The notes: a model not told the origin generated them from the letters alone. DNA of 64,000 nucleotides from Novosphingobium profundi (GCF_018491765.1 NZ_JABWCU010000010.1:124001-188000); one strand, 5' to 3'. Positions 1-8,852 are shown, counted from the first letter of the stretch. Translations and numbers: made by a program.

Positions 1-405
1 CTCCTGACCTTCCTGTCCTGGCCGGTGAGCGCCTTCGCGCGCTGGCGCTTCGGTGCACCGCTCAAGGTCGAGGGCAAGGCGCGCACGGCCTATCGCGCCA
101 CGCGCCTCGGCGCCTTGCTGACCCTGGCCGCGGCGGGGGGATGGACCGCGTTCATCATCAGCGCGTTTTCCAACCTCTCGGTGCTCAGCGCGGCGAGCGA
201 TGGCCTGCTCTGGTTCCTGAAGGGCGCGAGCGGCCTTGCCTTCGTCGGCATGGTCGTGGTGGCGGTGTGGAACGCGGCACTGACCTGGCGCGACGGACGC
301 GGTTGGCTGGCGAGAAGCTGGAGCGGGCTGGTCGTGCTGGCCGCGTTGGTGCCGCTTTACGTGGCGCTGGTCTTCCACCTCCTCGTGCCCTCGGTGATGT
401 ACTGA
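1..405 (+). CDS. Serine hydrolase, C-terminal membrane segment (5' partial)
   Basis: The frame is open from the first base, so this is the 3' end of a longer gene whose catalytic part lies outside the window. The visible 134 residues begin LLTFLSWPVSAF and hold about four hydrophobic stretches, ending FHLLVPSVMY. This tail is characteristic of sphingomonad class-C beta-lactamase-like serine hydrolases that carry a C-terminal membrane domain; the ending F-H-L-L-x-P-S-x-x-Y is the clearest hallmark. The stop codon shares one base with the next start (TGATG), so it probably belongs to the same operon as the D-glutamate genes. The hydrolase might act on cell-wall or D-amino-acid peptides, but no catalytic residue is visible here. 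Confidence 0.6.
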   Translation, partial: LLTFLSWPVSAFARWRFGAPLKVEGKARTAYRATRLGALLTLAAAGGWTAFIISAFSNLSVLSAASDGLLWFLKGASGLAFVGMVVVAVWNAALTWRDGRGWLARSWSGLVVLAALVPLYVALVFHLLVPSVMY

Positions 406-1403
406 TGCTTCGCCTTGAGGTCACCACCGAGACGCTGCGTCTTGCCGAACCGTTCCGGATCTCGGGCTATGTCTTCGAAACCGCCGACGTGCTTGTTGCC
501 ACGCTTGACGATGGCACGTTTCGGGGGCGGGGCGAGGCGGCCGGGGTCTATTACCTGGGCGATGACCTCGCGCACATGCGCGCCGCGATCGAGGGCGCGC
601 GCGCGGCGATCGAAGCGGGTCCCAGCCGCGAGGACCTGCGCGCGATCCTGCCTCCCGGCGGCGCGCGCAACGCTCTTGATGCCGCGCTGTGGGATCTGGA
701 AGCCGCGCGCGCCGGCAAGCCCGTCTGGGCCTTGGCCGGGCTGACGCAGGCCCCCGTGCCGATCGTCACCACTTTCACGCTGGGCGCCGACACGCCCGAG
801 GCGATGGCGGCCAAGGCGCGCGGCTACTTCGGCGCGCGCGCGATCAAGATCAAGCTGACCGGGGAGCTTGAACTCGACCTCGCCCGCGTCGCCGCCATCC
901 GCGCGGCGCGGCCCGACGTCTGGCTTGGCGTGGACGGCAATCAGGGCTTTGCGCGCGCCGATCTCGATGCGCTGGTGGACGGGCTCGCGCAAAGCGACGT
1001 TGCGCTGCTGGAACAACCGCTTGCGCGCGGCTGCGAGGCGCAACTGGAGGGCTTCGCCGCGCGCGTGCCGATCGCGGGGGACGAGAGCCTGCTCAGCCTG
1101 GCCGACCTGGCCAGCGCGAAGGGACGTTTCGACATCGTCAACATCAAGCTCGACAAGTGCGGGGGGCTAACCGAGGGGCTGCTGATGGTTGCGCAGGCGC
1201 GTCGGCTTGGCCTCGGGGTCATGGTCGGGACCATGGTCGGCACCAGTCTTTCCACCGCGCCCGGCTTCGTGCTGGGCCAGTTCGCCGACTACGTCGATCT
1301 CGATGGGCCGACGTTCCTGAAGGAGGACCGCCGCCCCTCGGTGACATATGCGGAGGGAACCCTGTTCGCGGGCGACGAGGTCTGGGGCACGGGGGCGGCA
1401 TGA
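405..1403 (+). CDS. dgcA: N-acetyl-D-glutamate racemase / dipeptide epimerase (DgcA-like)
   Basis: A 332-residue enolase-superfamily protein with a complete muconate-lactonizing-type active site: K-I-K at 148-150, metal ligands D178 (VDGNQ), E203 (LEQPL) and D226 (GDES), and the second catalytic lysine K248 (NIKLD). The motif DLDGP near residue 302 is typical of the Ala-Glu epimerase branch. Members beside a DUF1611 (DgcN) gene act in the D-glutamate pathway, racemising N-acetyl-D-Glu to N-acetyl-L-Glu. Such a DUF1611 gene lies 3.6 kb downstream, so I prefer DgcA to a Mur-peptide L-Ala-D/L-Glu epimerase, although the fold alone cannot separate the two. The ATG overlaps the preceding stop, and the stop overlaps the next ATG (ATGA), indicating translational coupling. 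Confidence 0.78.
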   Translation: MLRLEVTTETLRLAEPFRISGYVFETADVLVATLDDGTFRGRGEAAGVYYLGDDLAHMRAAIEGARAAIEAGPSREDLRAILPPGGARNALDAALWDLEAARAGKPVWALAGLTQAPVPIVTTFTLGADTPEAMAAKARGYFGARAIKIKLTGELELDLARVAAIRAARPDVWLGVDGNQGFARADLDALVDGLAQSDVALLEQPLARGCEAQLEGFAARVPIAGDESLLSLADLASAKGRFDIVNIKLDKCGGLTEGLLMVAQARRLGLGVMVGTMVGTSLSTAPGFVLGQFADYVDLDGPTFLKEDRRPSVTYAEGTLFAGDEVWGTGAA

Positions 1404-2668
1404 CCACGCGCGCTGCGGGCACATGGTTCGGTCAGCCGCGCGGCCTGACGGTGCTGTTCCTCACCAACATGTGGGAGCAGTTTTCCTACTACGGCATGCG
1501 CGCGCTGCTGGTCTACTACATGACCCGCGAATTGCTGCTGGCCCAGGAGAAGGCCTCGATCATCTACGGGGTCTATACCGCCTGTGCCTACTTCACGCCG
1601 ATCGTGGGCGGGGTGGTCGCGGATCGGTATCTCGGCAAGCGGCGGGCGATCGTCCTGGGCGGTTCGATCATGGCGCTGGGCCATTTCATGATGACCTTCG
1701 AGCCCTTGTTCTATCCCGCGCTTGCCACCATCGCGCTGGGCAACGGCCTGTTCCTGCCCAGCCTGCCGAGCCAGATCGATGACCTCTACGAGCCGGGCGA
1801 TCCGCGTGTGGGATGGGCCTACAACGTCTACTACGTGGGTGTGAACATCGGCGGCTTCCTCGCGCCGCTGATCTGCGGGACGCTGGGTGAGGTCTACGGA
1901 TGGCACTGGGGCTTTGGAGCGGCCGGGATCGGCATGGTGCTGGGGCTTGGCATCTACCTGTGGGGGCAGCGCCATCTGCCCGAACAGGCCCGCCGGACCG
2001 TCGTGCGCGAAGGCGCCGGTGCGGCAGGCGGGCGCCGCCTGGCCCGCTCCACCGCGCTCCTGCTTGCCTGCATCGCGCTGTCGGTCACCGTGTTTCGCGG
2101 GGCCTACGAGCAAGTGGGCAATACCGTCGCGCTCTGGGCCGAGAGCGGGGTCGATCGCGACCTTGGCGGGTGGACCATTCCGATGACCTGGTTCCAGTCG
2201 CTCAACCCCTTGCTGGTCATGGCGATGACCCCCTCCCTGCTCGCTTTCTGGCGCCGCCGCGCCGAGGAAGGACGCGTACAGCGCCCCCTCGCGCGCATGG
2301 CCCGGGGGGCGCTGATCGTGGCGGGCGCCTATCTCCTGCTGGCCGCCGTCGCGTCGCTGGGAAGCGGGGCGAGCTGGCTCTGGCTGGTCCTCTTCTTCGG
2401 CATCCTGACGCTGGGTGAACTCTTCATCCTGCCCACCGGACTTGGCCTGTTCGCGCGCCTGGCGCCGGAGGGACTGAGGGCGACGACGGTGGCCGCCTGG
2501 TATCTCGCGACGTTCGCGGGAAGCCTCTTTGCGGGGCTTGTCGGCACGCTCTGGAGCGCCCTGCCGCAGGCGGTCTACTTCCTTGCGCTGGCAGGCCTCG
2601 CGGGCGTCTCGGCCCTTCTGCTGACGGCGATCGATCGCCGCGCGCGCGATTTTCTCGAATCCGTTTGA
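1400..2668 (+). CDS. POT/PTR2-family oligopeptide transporter with altered ExxER motif
   Basis: A 422-residue polytopic membrane protein. The N-terminal signature MWEQFSYYGMRALLVYYM and the later NVYYVGVNIGGFLAPLICG are those of the proton-dependent oligopeptide transporter family (MFS fold), which imports di- and tripeptides. The family's helix-1 motif E-x-x-E-R reads N-M-W-E-Q here: the first Glu is Asn and the Arg is Gln. This motif is linked to proton coupling, so the mechanism may differ. The protein is shorter than typical bacterial POTs (about 450-500). It is translationally coupled to the epimerase (ATGA). Import of D-Glu-containing peptides across the inner membrane is a natural role next to the TonB receptor, but is inference. 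Confidence 0.8.
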   Translation: MTTRAAGTWFGQPRGLTVLFLTNMWEQFSYYGMRALLVYYMTRELLLAQEKASIIYGVYTACAYFTPIVGGVVADRYLGKRRAIVLGGSIMALGHFMMTFEPLFYPALATIALGNGLFLPSLPSQIDDLYEPGDPRVGWAYNVYYVGVNIGGFLAPLICGTLGEVYGWHWGFGAAGIGMVLGLGIYLWGQRHLPEQARRTVVREGAGAAGGRRLARSTALLLACIALSVTVFRGAYEQVGNTVALWAESGVDRDLGGWTIPMTWFQSLNPLLVMAMTPSLLAFWRRRAEEGRVQRPLARMARGALIVAGAYLLLAAVASLGSGASWLWLVLFFGILTLGELFILPTGLGLFARLAPEGLRATTVAAWYLATFAGSLFAGLVGTLWSALPQAVYFLALAGLAGVSALLLTAIDRRARDFLESV

Positions 2669-2694
2669 CAATTTTCTGATTAGGACAATAGATT
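2665..2694 (+). promoter_or_regulatory. Candidate sigma70-type promoter of the TonB receptor gene
   Basis: A perfect TTGACA lies at 2665-2670, overlapping the stop codon of the transporter, and TAGATT (4 of 6 to TATAAT) follows after an 18-bp spacer at 2689-2694. The surrounding 60 bp are markedly A/T-rich compared with the neighbourhood. It would separate the receptor-dgcN-transporter group from the upstream coupled genes. The -10 match is only fair. Confidence 0.4.
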
Positions 2695-2760
2695 TCCAAA
2701 TAAGATATTTTGCGCCGGTTCGGCCGTGCAGGGACACCAGGGTTTAGGGGGACACAGGAA

Positions 2761-4989
2761 ATGAAGACGGTTCGGCTCGCAATGACGGTGTCGTGCAGCG
2801 TTGCGGCGCTGCTGGCCTCGGGGGTTGCCCGCGCAGAGGGCGATGCAGGCACCAGCGAGGATCCTTCCGAGATCATCGTCACCGCGCAAAAGCGCGCGCA
2901 GACCCTCGTTGATGTTCCCCAGTCGGTGTCGGTCGTGACGGGGGCCGCACTCGAGCGCAATTCCGCGCTGACCTTCCAGGACTACCTCAAGCTCGTTCCC
3001 GGACTGCAGGTTTCGCAGAGCAATCCCGGCGAGGCGCGCGTCGTCCTGCGCGGCATCAACACCGGGGGCGCCACCGCCACTGTCGCCACCTATGTCGACG
3101 AGACGCCCTTCGGCTCGTCGAGCGGACTGGTCAATTCGGCGATCCTCTCGGGCGAACTCGACACCTTCGACGTTGCGCGGATCGAGGTCCTGCGCGGACC
3201 GCAAGGCACGCTCTATGGCGCCAGTTCGCTGGGTGGGGTGATGAAGTTCGTCACCACCGAGCCGCAGACCGAGGGCCTTGCCGCGCGAGCGCGCGGCAGC
3301 GTCGAGACGACCGATGGCGGCAAGGCCTCCTACATGGGGTCTGCCATGGTGAACGTTCCGCTGTCGCAGGACCTCGCGGTGCGCGCCTCGGGTTTCTATC
3401 GCAGCTACGGCGGTTTCATCGATTCGATCGGCACCGGCGGATCGGACATGGCCCGCAACATCAACGATACGCTGAGCTATGGTGGGCGTATCTCGGCGCT
3501 CTACAAGCCGAGCGCGGGCTTTTCGGTGCGCCTGACCGCCATTCTCCAGAACCTCGACAGCGACGCGGCCAGCGTGGTGGAGGCGGATCCCGCCCGGCTC
3601 TCCCCGCTTTACGGGCAGCTGACCCAGTCGCAGTTCGTGCCCGAATACACCGATATCGCCTATCGCCTCTACAACGGCACGGTGAACCTGGATCTCGGCT
3701 TTGCGGACCTCGTTTCGACGACGAGCTACAGCACGCTGAAAGAACATCTGCGCGACGACTATACGGTGGCCTACGGGTCGCTGCTCGGGCTCTACGACCC
3801 GGTCACCGGCACGGCCGCCGCCGATATCGGCCTGACGCAGCAGACCAACGTCGAGCGCGTGACCCAGGAATTGCGCCTGTCTTCCCGGGGCGAAGGCTTG
3901 TTCGAATGGATGGTGGGCGGCTACTACAACCACGAAAAGGGCGCGATCCTCCAGCGCCTCGACGTCTACGACGCGGGTACGACCACGCCGATGACCGGCT
4001 TCCCGCTGCTGGCCGACATCTTCCTGACCTCGCGCTACGAAGAATTTGCGGGCTTCGCGAATGGAACGCTGCACCTGGGCGACCGGTTCGACCTCACGTT
4101 CGGCGGGCGCTACAGCCACAACGACCAGAGTGCGGAGCAGGGCGGTGAAGGTCTCCTCGCGGCGGACGCGCTGAGCGCCTCCTCGAAGGAGGACGTCTTC
4201 ACCTGGTCGGTCGCCCCCAAGCTCAAGCTGGCCCAGACCACCTCGATCTACGCGCGCGTTGCCAAGGGTTTCCGCCCCGGTGGGCCGAACCTCGTTCCCC
4301 CGGGCGCGCCGCAGGGCACTCCGGCCACGTACGCCTCGGACTCGCTCGTCAGCTACGAACTGGGCGTGAAGGCCGAAACGGCGGATCGCACGTTCGCCAT
4401 CGATGTCGCCGCCTTCCACATCGACTGGAAGGACATCCAGTTGCTTGCCGTGGTCAACGACTATGGCGTCAACACCAATGGCGGCACCGCCAAGAGCGAC
4501 GGGGTCGAATTCAGCGCCAGCCTTCGTCCGGAACGCGGGCTTACCTTTGCGCTCAACGGGGCCTATACCCATGCCCGCCTGACGGCGGACACCGACCCGC
4601 TGCTGGTGGGCGGGAGCAAGGGCGATGCCCTTCCGTTCGTTCCCAAGTGGAGCGTGAGCGTGAATGGCGATTACGAATGGTCGCTGGGGGGCGGGGCCTC
4701 GGCCTACGTCGGAGGATCGATCCGCATGATAAGCCGCCAGAGCGGCAATTACGATCCCTCCTACCTGGCGACGTATGCGCGCCAGATGACACTGCCCGGC
4801 TACGAGGTGGTCGACGTGCGCGCGGGCATCGATTTCGAGCGGGTCTCGCTCGGCCTCTATGCGAAGAACCTGGGCAACAGCCAGGGCGTGGTCAGCGCGG
4901 ACTATTCGGGGGCCTATCCCGAAGGGGCGGCGGGGATCGGCGTGATCCGGCCGCGCAGCTTTGGCGTGACGCTCGATGCCAAGCTCTGA
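2761..4989 (+). CDS. TonB-dependent receptor
   Basis: A 742-residue outer-membrane receptor. A signal peptide covers roughly residues 1-23 (ending SGVARAEG), followed by a TonB-box-like EIIVTAQKR at about 37-45, a plug domain with LRGPQGTLYGASSLGG, then a 22-strand-type barrel rich in aromatic-alternating segments, ending GVTLDAKL. There is no STN domain, so no surface signalling is expected. The start is chosen because it begins the signal peptide and has AGGAA just upstream; the longer frame from 2710 adds no signal-peptide sequence. Its place between a peptide transporter and D-glutamate genes suggests the ligand is a peptide or cell-wall fragment rather than iron, but the sequence alone does not show the substrate. 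Confidence 0.88.
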   Translation: MKTVRLAMTVSCSVAALLASGVARAEGDAGTSEDPSEIIVTAQKRAQTLVDVPQSVSVVTGAALERNSALTFQDYLKLVPGLQVSQSNPGEARVVLRGINTGGATATVATYVDETPFGSSSGLVNSAILSGELDTFDVARIEVLRGPQGTLYGASSLGGVMKFVTTEPQTEGLAARARGSVETTDGGKASYMGSAMVNVPLSQDLAVRASGFYRSYGGFIDSIGTGGSDMARNINDTLSYGGRISALYKPSAGFSVRLTAILQNLDSDAASVVEADPARLSPLYGQLTQSQFVPEYTDIAYRLYNGTVNLDLGFADLVSTTSYSTLKEHLRDDYTVAYGSLLGLYDPVTGTAAADIGLTQQTNVERVTQELRLSSRGEGLFEWMVGGYYNHEKGAILQRLDVYDAGTTTPMTGFPLLADIFLTSRYEEFAGFANGTLHLGDRFDLTFGGRYSHNDQSAEQGGEGLLAADALSASSKEDVFTWSVAPKLKLAQTTSIYARVAKGFRPGGPNLVPPGAPQGTPATYASDSLVSYELGVKAETADRTFAIDVAAFHIDWKDIQLLAVVNDYGVNTNGGTAKSDGVEFSASLRPERGLTFALNGAYTHARLTADTDPLLVGGSKGDALPFVPKWSVSVNGDYEWSLGGGASAYVGGSIRMISRQSGNYDPSYLATYARQMTLPGYEVVDVRAGIDFERVSLGLYAKNLGNSQGVVSADYSGAYPEGAAGIGVIRPRSFGVTLDAKL

Positions 4990-5001
4990 GTTCACGGCGA
5001 C

Positions 5002-6108
5002 ATGGTGAATTCGACAATGTCCGACCCTGCGTCCGACCCTGCGTCCGACCTGACGCCTGACACCGCGTCCAGCGCGGCTCCCGACGCGCCTCCGGGGCTC
5101 ACGCATGTGCTTCCCGCGCCCTATCTCCTGTTCCTGGGCGACACCACCGTCGCGGGCTTTGCAAAGACCGCATTCGGCCTGCGCGACTGGGCGGGGGAGC
5201 GCTGCATCGGCGAATATGCCTTGCCCGAGGCGAGCGTCAGCACCGGCCTGCCGCGTCTCACGCCTCGGGAGGCGGCGCTGGGCGGGGCGCGCGCCATGGT
5301 GATCGGCGTCGCCAACCAGGGCGGGATCATTCCGCAGGGCTGGATGCCCGCCTTGCTCGAGGCGCTCGAAGCGGGGCTCGATCTCGTCGCCGGAATGCAT
5401 GTCCGCCTGGCCGATATTCCGCGCTTGCGCGAGGCGGCGCAGCGCCATGGCCGCCGCTTGCACGACGTGCGCACGCCGCCGGCGGGCCTGCCGATCGCGA
5501 GCGGCCGCAAGCGCAGCGGGCGCCGTATCCTGACGGTGGGCACCGACTGCGCGCTGGGCAAGAAATATACCGCGCTCGCCATCGCACGGGGTCTTGCCGG
5601 ACGGGGGCGCGATGCGTGCTTCCGGGCGAGCGGCCAGACCGGGATCATGATTGCGGGGGTGGGGCTGGCGCTCGACGCGGTCGTCGCCGACTTCGCCGCG
5701 GGAGCGGCCGAACTCATCAGCCCCGACGCTGCCCCCGACCACATCGACGTGATCGAGGGGCAGGGCTCGCTCTTCCACCCCGCCTACGCGCCGGTCTCGC
5801 TGGCACTGCTGCTGGGCAGTCAACCCGATCTCTTCGTGGTCTGCCACGAGCCGGGGCGCACCGCGATACTGGGCCATGCGCACTATCCGGTTCCCTCGAT
5901 CGCGCAAGTGATCGAGCAGACCGTCCTGGCGGGCAAGCTCACCAATCCGGCGATCCGCTGCGCCGGGGTCAGCCTCAATACATCCGCCTTCACGAGCGAG
6001 GAGGCCGCCCGGATCCTGGCGGAAACGTCGCAGGCGCTGGGGCTTCCCGCCGCGGACCCGATGCGCGGTGGCCTTGCTTTCGAGCGCTTGCTCGACGCGT
6101 GCCAGTGA
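5002..6108 (+). CDS. dgcN: D-glutamate N-acetyltransferase (DgcN-like, DUF1611)
   Basis: A 368-residue DUF1611 protein. The family core starts at PYLLFLGDTTVAGFAKTA; a Walker-A-like loop VGTDCALGKKYT lies near residue 180, followed by GQTGIMIAG and EGQGSLFHPAYA. DUF1611 proteins next to an epimerase have been shown in marine proteobacteria to acetylate D-Glu (DgcN), with DgcA then racemising the product; both genes are present here. The first 35 residues are low-complexity and include a repeat-encoded DPASDPASD stretch absent from the family core, so the start is uncertain. In-frame alternatives are ATG 5017 and GTG 5107, the last giving the usual short N-terminus (MLPAPYLLF). No strong ribosome-binding site favours any of them. 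Confidence 0.78.
   Translation: MVNSTMSDPASDPASDLTPDTASSAAPDAPPGLTHVLPAPYLLFLGDTTVAGFAKTAFGLRDWAGERCIGEYALPEASVSTGLPRLTPREAALGGARAMVIGVANQGGIIPQGWMPALLEALEAGLDLVAGMHVRLADIPRLREAAQRHGRRLHDVRTPPAGLPIASGRKRSGRRILTVGTDCALGKKYTALAIARGLAGRGRDACFRASGQTGIMIAGVGLALDAVVADFAAGAAELISPDAAPDHIDVIEGQGSLFHPAYAPVSLALLLGSQPDLFVVCHEPGRTAILGHAHYPVPSIAQVIEQTVLAGKLTNPAIRCAGVSLNTSAFTSEEAARILAETSQALGLPAADPMRGGLAFERLLDACQ
5020..5050 (+). repeat. 12-bp tandem repeat in the dgcN N-terminal extension
   Basis: The unit TCCGACCCTGCG occurs twice in full, followed by a partial third copy, encoding alternating S-D-P-A. It lies inside the poorly conserved leader of the DUF1611 gene, between candidate start codons. The repeat length is a multiple of three, so copy-number change would keep the frame. 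Confidence 0.8.
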
Positions 6109-6121
6109 TGGAGATGCAGGC

Positions 6122-7222
6122 GTGAGCCGGGCCACCGATCGCTTTCGCCGCTTCCTCCTGCCCGGCCTTGCCTTCAAGGCGGTCATCATCGGCGGCGGCT
6201 ATGCGACCGGGCGCGAGATCGCCGAGTTCTTCCTGCCTTCGGGCCCCTGGGGCGGGTTGGCCGCGATGGCGCTGGCGACGGCGATCTGGTCGCTGGTGGC
6301 GGCCGCGACGTTCTGGTTTGCGCACGTTCTGGGCGCGCGGGACTACCGCCACTTCTTCGAGGCGCTGCTGGGCCGGGGCTGGGTCCTGTTCGAGCTGACC
6401 TACGCGGTGTTCATCGTGCTGATCCTGGCGGTGTTCGGCGCTGCGGCCGGGGCGATCGTGGCGGCCACGCTGGGGGTGCCGGTGCTTGTGGGCACGCTGG
6501 CGCTGATGGTCGCGATCATCGGCTGCGTGGCCTTCGGCAACCGGGGTGTCGAGCGCATGTTCGTGGGGGTCTCGATCCTGCTCTACGCCACCTATGCGCT
6601 GTTCGCGGCGCTGGCCCTGTCGCGGGTGGGGGACGGCATCGGCAAGGCCTTCCTCGCCGCTCCCGCCCCTTCGGGCGACTGGGCACGCGGCGGCGTGATC
6701 TATGCCGGGTACAACATCATCGGAGCCGTCATCGTCCTGCCGGTGACGCGCCATTTCCGCAAGGCGCGCGATGCCGTGGTGGCCGGCGCGCTGGCGGGGC
6801 CACTGGCGATGCTTCCCGCGCTGATCTTCTTTCTCGCGATGACCGCGTACCTGCCCGGCATCGCCGATGCAGTCCTGCCCTCCGACTACATGCTGAGCCG
6901 GATCGGCGTGCCGATCTTTCACGTCGTCTTCCAGGTCATGATCTTCGCCGCCTTGCTGGAGAGCGGCACCGGCGCGATCCACGCTGTCAACGAGCGCGTC
7001 GCGCGCACCGGCCTCGTGCTGGGGCCGTGGCGGCGCGCGGGGCTGGCGCTCGCCGTCCTGGCGCCCTGCATGCTGATCGCGGACCGGGTCGGGCTGGTGA
7101 CCCTGATCGGCTCAGGATATTCCACGATCGCCTGGGTCATGATCGCCCTTTACGTCCTCCCGCTGCTGCTGGTCGTCCTCTTTCGACCTCGGCCAGCCTC
7201 TCTTTCGGAGACCACCACGTGA
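6122..7222 (+). CDS. YkvI-family (COG3949-like) membrane transporter
   Basis: A 366-residue integral membrane protein with about ten hydrophobic helices. The opening motif GGGYATGREIAEFF in helix 1 and the spacing of the remaining helices match the YkvI group, a LeuT-fold (APC superfamily) family of mostly unknown substrate. The GTG start at 6122 is chosen because it begins 13 bases after the dgcN stop and gives the short N-terminus usual for the family; the frame is open further upstream, but that part overlaps dgcN. The gene ends in a GTGA overlap with the next gene. Given the operon, an amino acid such as D- or L-glutamate or its acetyl form is a reasonable guess at substrate, no more. Confidence 0.75.
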   Translation: MSRATDRFRRFLLPGLAFKAVIIGGGYATGREIAEFFLPSGPWGGLAAMALATAIWSLVAAATFWFAHVLGARDYRHFFEALLGRGWVLFELTYAVFIVLILAVFGAAAGAIVAATLGVPVLVGTLALMVAIIGCVAFGNRGVERMFVGVSILLYATYALFAALALSRVGDGIGKAFLAAPAPSGDWARGGVIYAGYNIIGAVIVLPVTRHFRKARDAVVAGALAGPLAMLPALIFFLAMTAYLPGIADAVLPSDYMLSRIGVPIFHVVFQVMIFAALLESGTGAIHAVNERVARTGLVLGPWRRAGLALAVLAPCMLIADRVGLVTLIGSGYSTIAWVMIALYVLPLLLVVLFRPRPASLSETTT

Positions 7223-8799
7223 CACGTCGTTTTGCCGCCGCGTGGGGCGCCGCGCTGCTTCTTGCCGCGCCGCCCGCACTTGCCGCCCCGCCGGCGAACC
7301 TCGACACGCGCATCGAGGAGATCCGCAAGGCGTCGGGCACGCCGGGAATGTCGGTGGCGATCGTCGAGAAGGGGGAAGTCGTCTTCGCCAAGGGGTTTGG
7401 CGTGCGCGCGCTGGGATCGCCCGAAAAGGTGGATGCCGATACCCTCTTCATGATCGGCTCCACCGGCAAGGCCTTCACCAGCGCCGCGCTGGCCAGGCTC
7501 GTCGATGCCGGCAAGCTGAACTGGGACGACAAGGTGATCGACCACTTGCCCGATTTCCGCATGTACGATGCGTGGGTCACGCGCGAGATGACCGTGCGCG
7601 ACCTGCTGGTCCACCGCAGCGGGCTGGGTCTGGGGGCAGGGGACCTGCTGATGGTGCCGCGCGGCACGCTCTCGCGCCTGGAGATCGTCAAGCGGCTGCG
7701 CTTCCTCAAGCCCGCGACCAGCTTCCGTTCGGCCTATGCCTACGACAATATCCTCTACATCGTCGCGGGCGCGGTGATCGAGGCGGTCAGTGGCCAGAGC
7801 TATGAGGACTTCATGCGCGACGAGGTCTTCACCCCCGCCGGCATGCCCGATGCCACCGCCGACATGGCGATCCAGCTGTCGGCGCCCGACCGCGCCCGGC
7901 CCCATGCCCGCTATGGCGAGAAAGTGCGCGGCTCCGGGCCGATGAAGCGGCTCGACGAGCGCGACAGGCTCGGGCAGGCGGGGGCTCCGGCGGGCCTGCT
8001 GGCGGCCAGCGCCAACGACCTTGCCCGCTGGCTGCAGATCCAGCTCGCCCACGGCGCGCTGCCCGAGGGCACGGGGCGCCTGTTCAGCGAGGCGGCCGGC
8101 AAGGAGATGTGGGCGCCGGTAACCCCGATCCCGGTCGCCGCGATGCCCGAGCCCATCGCGGGCATCACGCCGGGTTACGATGCCTATGCGCTGGGATGGG
8201 AGGTGCGCGACTACAAGGGGGCCCGCCTCGTCTGGCACGCCGGGGGTCTGTTCGGTTTCACCAGCGTGGTCGTGATGCTGCCCGAGCGCGACGTGGGCTT
8301 TGCCATTACCGTCAACAGCGAGGAACCCGAGCCCCGCATGGGCCTGATGTACGAACTGATCGATCATTACATCGGCCGGCCAAGGCAGGACTGGCCACGC
8401 CGCTTCGGCGAATTCCGGCGTACCCGCATCGCCGAGGCTGAGGCGGCCGTGGCGCGCAAGAGCGCGGCGCCCGCGAAAGTCGGCCCCTCGCTGGCGCTTG
8501 GCCGCTATGCCGGCAGTTATGCCGATCCCTGGTACGGAACGCTCAAGGTGGTGCCTACGGGAGAAGGCCTGTCGGTCGATTTCACGACGACACCGGGCAT
8601 GACCGGCAAGCTGCACCATTACCAATACGACACGTTCATCGCGACATTCGACGATGCGGGGATCGAACCGGCCTTCCTGACCTTCAACCTCGATGCGGAT
8701 GGCCGTGTCGCGCAGATCACGGCCCGGCCGGTCTCGCCGATCGCTGATTTCAGTTTCGACTATCAGGACCTGCTCTTCACGCCGGCCGCCGCGCGGTGA
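7219..8799 (+). CDS. Secreted class-C beta-lactamase-like serine hydrolase
   Basis: A 526-residue exported enzyme. The signal peptide is roughly residues 1-22 (LLLAAPPALAAPP). The penicillin-binding-like triad is clear: S81-T-G-K84, Y175-D-N177, and W-H-A-G-G-L-F-G-F near residue 337. A C-terminal beta domain of about 100 residues (from about 430), like DUF3471, follows. Such enzymes include D-aminopeptidases, D-Ala carboxypeptidases and esterases. The GTG start overlaps the transporter stop (GTGA), which ties it to the D-glutamate cluster. It could release D-amino acids or short peptides in the periplasm for the transporters upstream; esterase activity is equally possible from sequence. Confidence 0.82.
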   Translation: MTRRFAAAWGAALLLAAPPALAAPPANLDTRIEEIRKASGTPGMSVAIVEKGEVVFAKGFGVRALGSPEKVDADTLFMIGSTGKAFTSAALARLVDAGKLNWDDKVIDHLPDFRMYDAWVTREMTVRDLLVHRSGLGLGAGDLLMVPRGTLSRLEIVKRLRFLKPATSFRSAYAYDNILYIVAGAVIEAVSGQSYEDFMRDEVFTPAGMPDATADMAIQLSAPDRARPHARYGEKVRGSGPMKRLDERDRLGQAGAPAGLLAASANDLARWLQIQLAHGALPEGTGRLFSEAAGKEMWAPVTPIPVAAMPEPIAGITPGYDAYALGWEVRDYKGARLVWHAGGLFGFTSVVVMLPERDVGFAITVNSEEPEPRMGLMYELIDHYIGRPRQDWPRRFGEFRRTRIAEAEAAVARKSAAPAKVGPSLALGRYAGSYADPWYGTLKVVPTGEGLSVDFTTTPGMTGKLHHYQYDTFIATFDDAGIEPAFLTFNLDADGRVAQITARPVSPIADFSFDYQDLLFTPAAAR

Positions 8800-8820
8800 T
8801 TTCTTCAAGGCAGTGCGGGA

Positions 8821-8852
8821 GGCCGGGAGCTGCGTCAGGGCAGGTCCCGGCG
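8821..8852. terminator. Candidate bidirectional terminator hairpin
   Basis: A perfect 7-bp inverted repeat (GCCGGGA at 8822-8828 and TCCCGGC at 8845-8851, 16-nt loop) lies in the 60-bp gap between two convergent genes. There is no T-tract, so intrinsic termination is not proven; position is the main argument. Confidence 0.35.

Noticed and set aside
2680-6189. A minus-strand open frame of more than 1,100 codons antisense to the TonB receptor and dgcN
   Set aside because: It is the mirror of strongly coding plus-strand genes in high-G+C DNA; its composition (Arg, His, Gln, Gly-rich) lacks family motifs and it has no ribosome-binding site.
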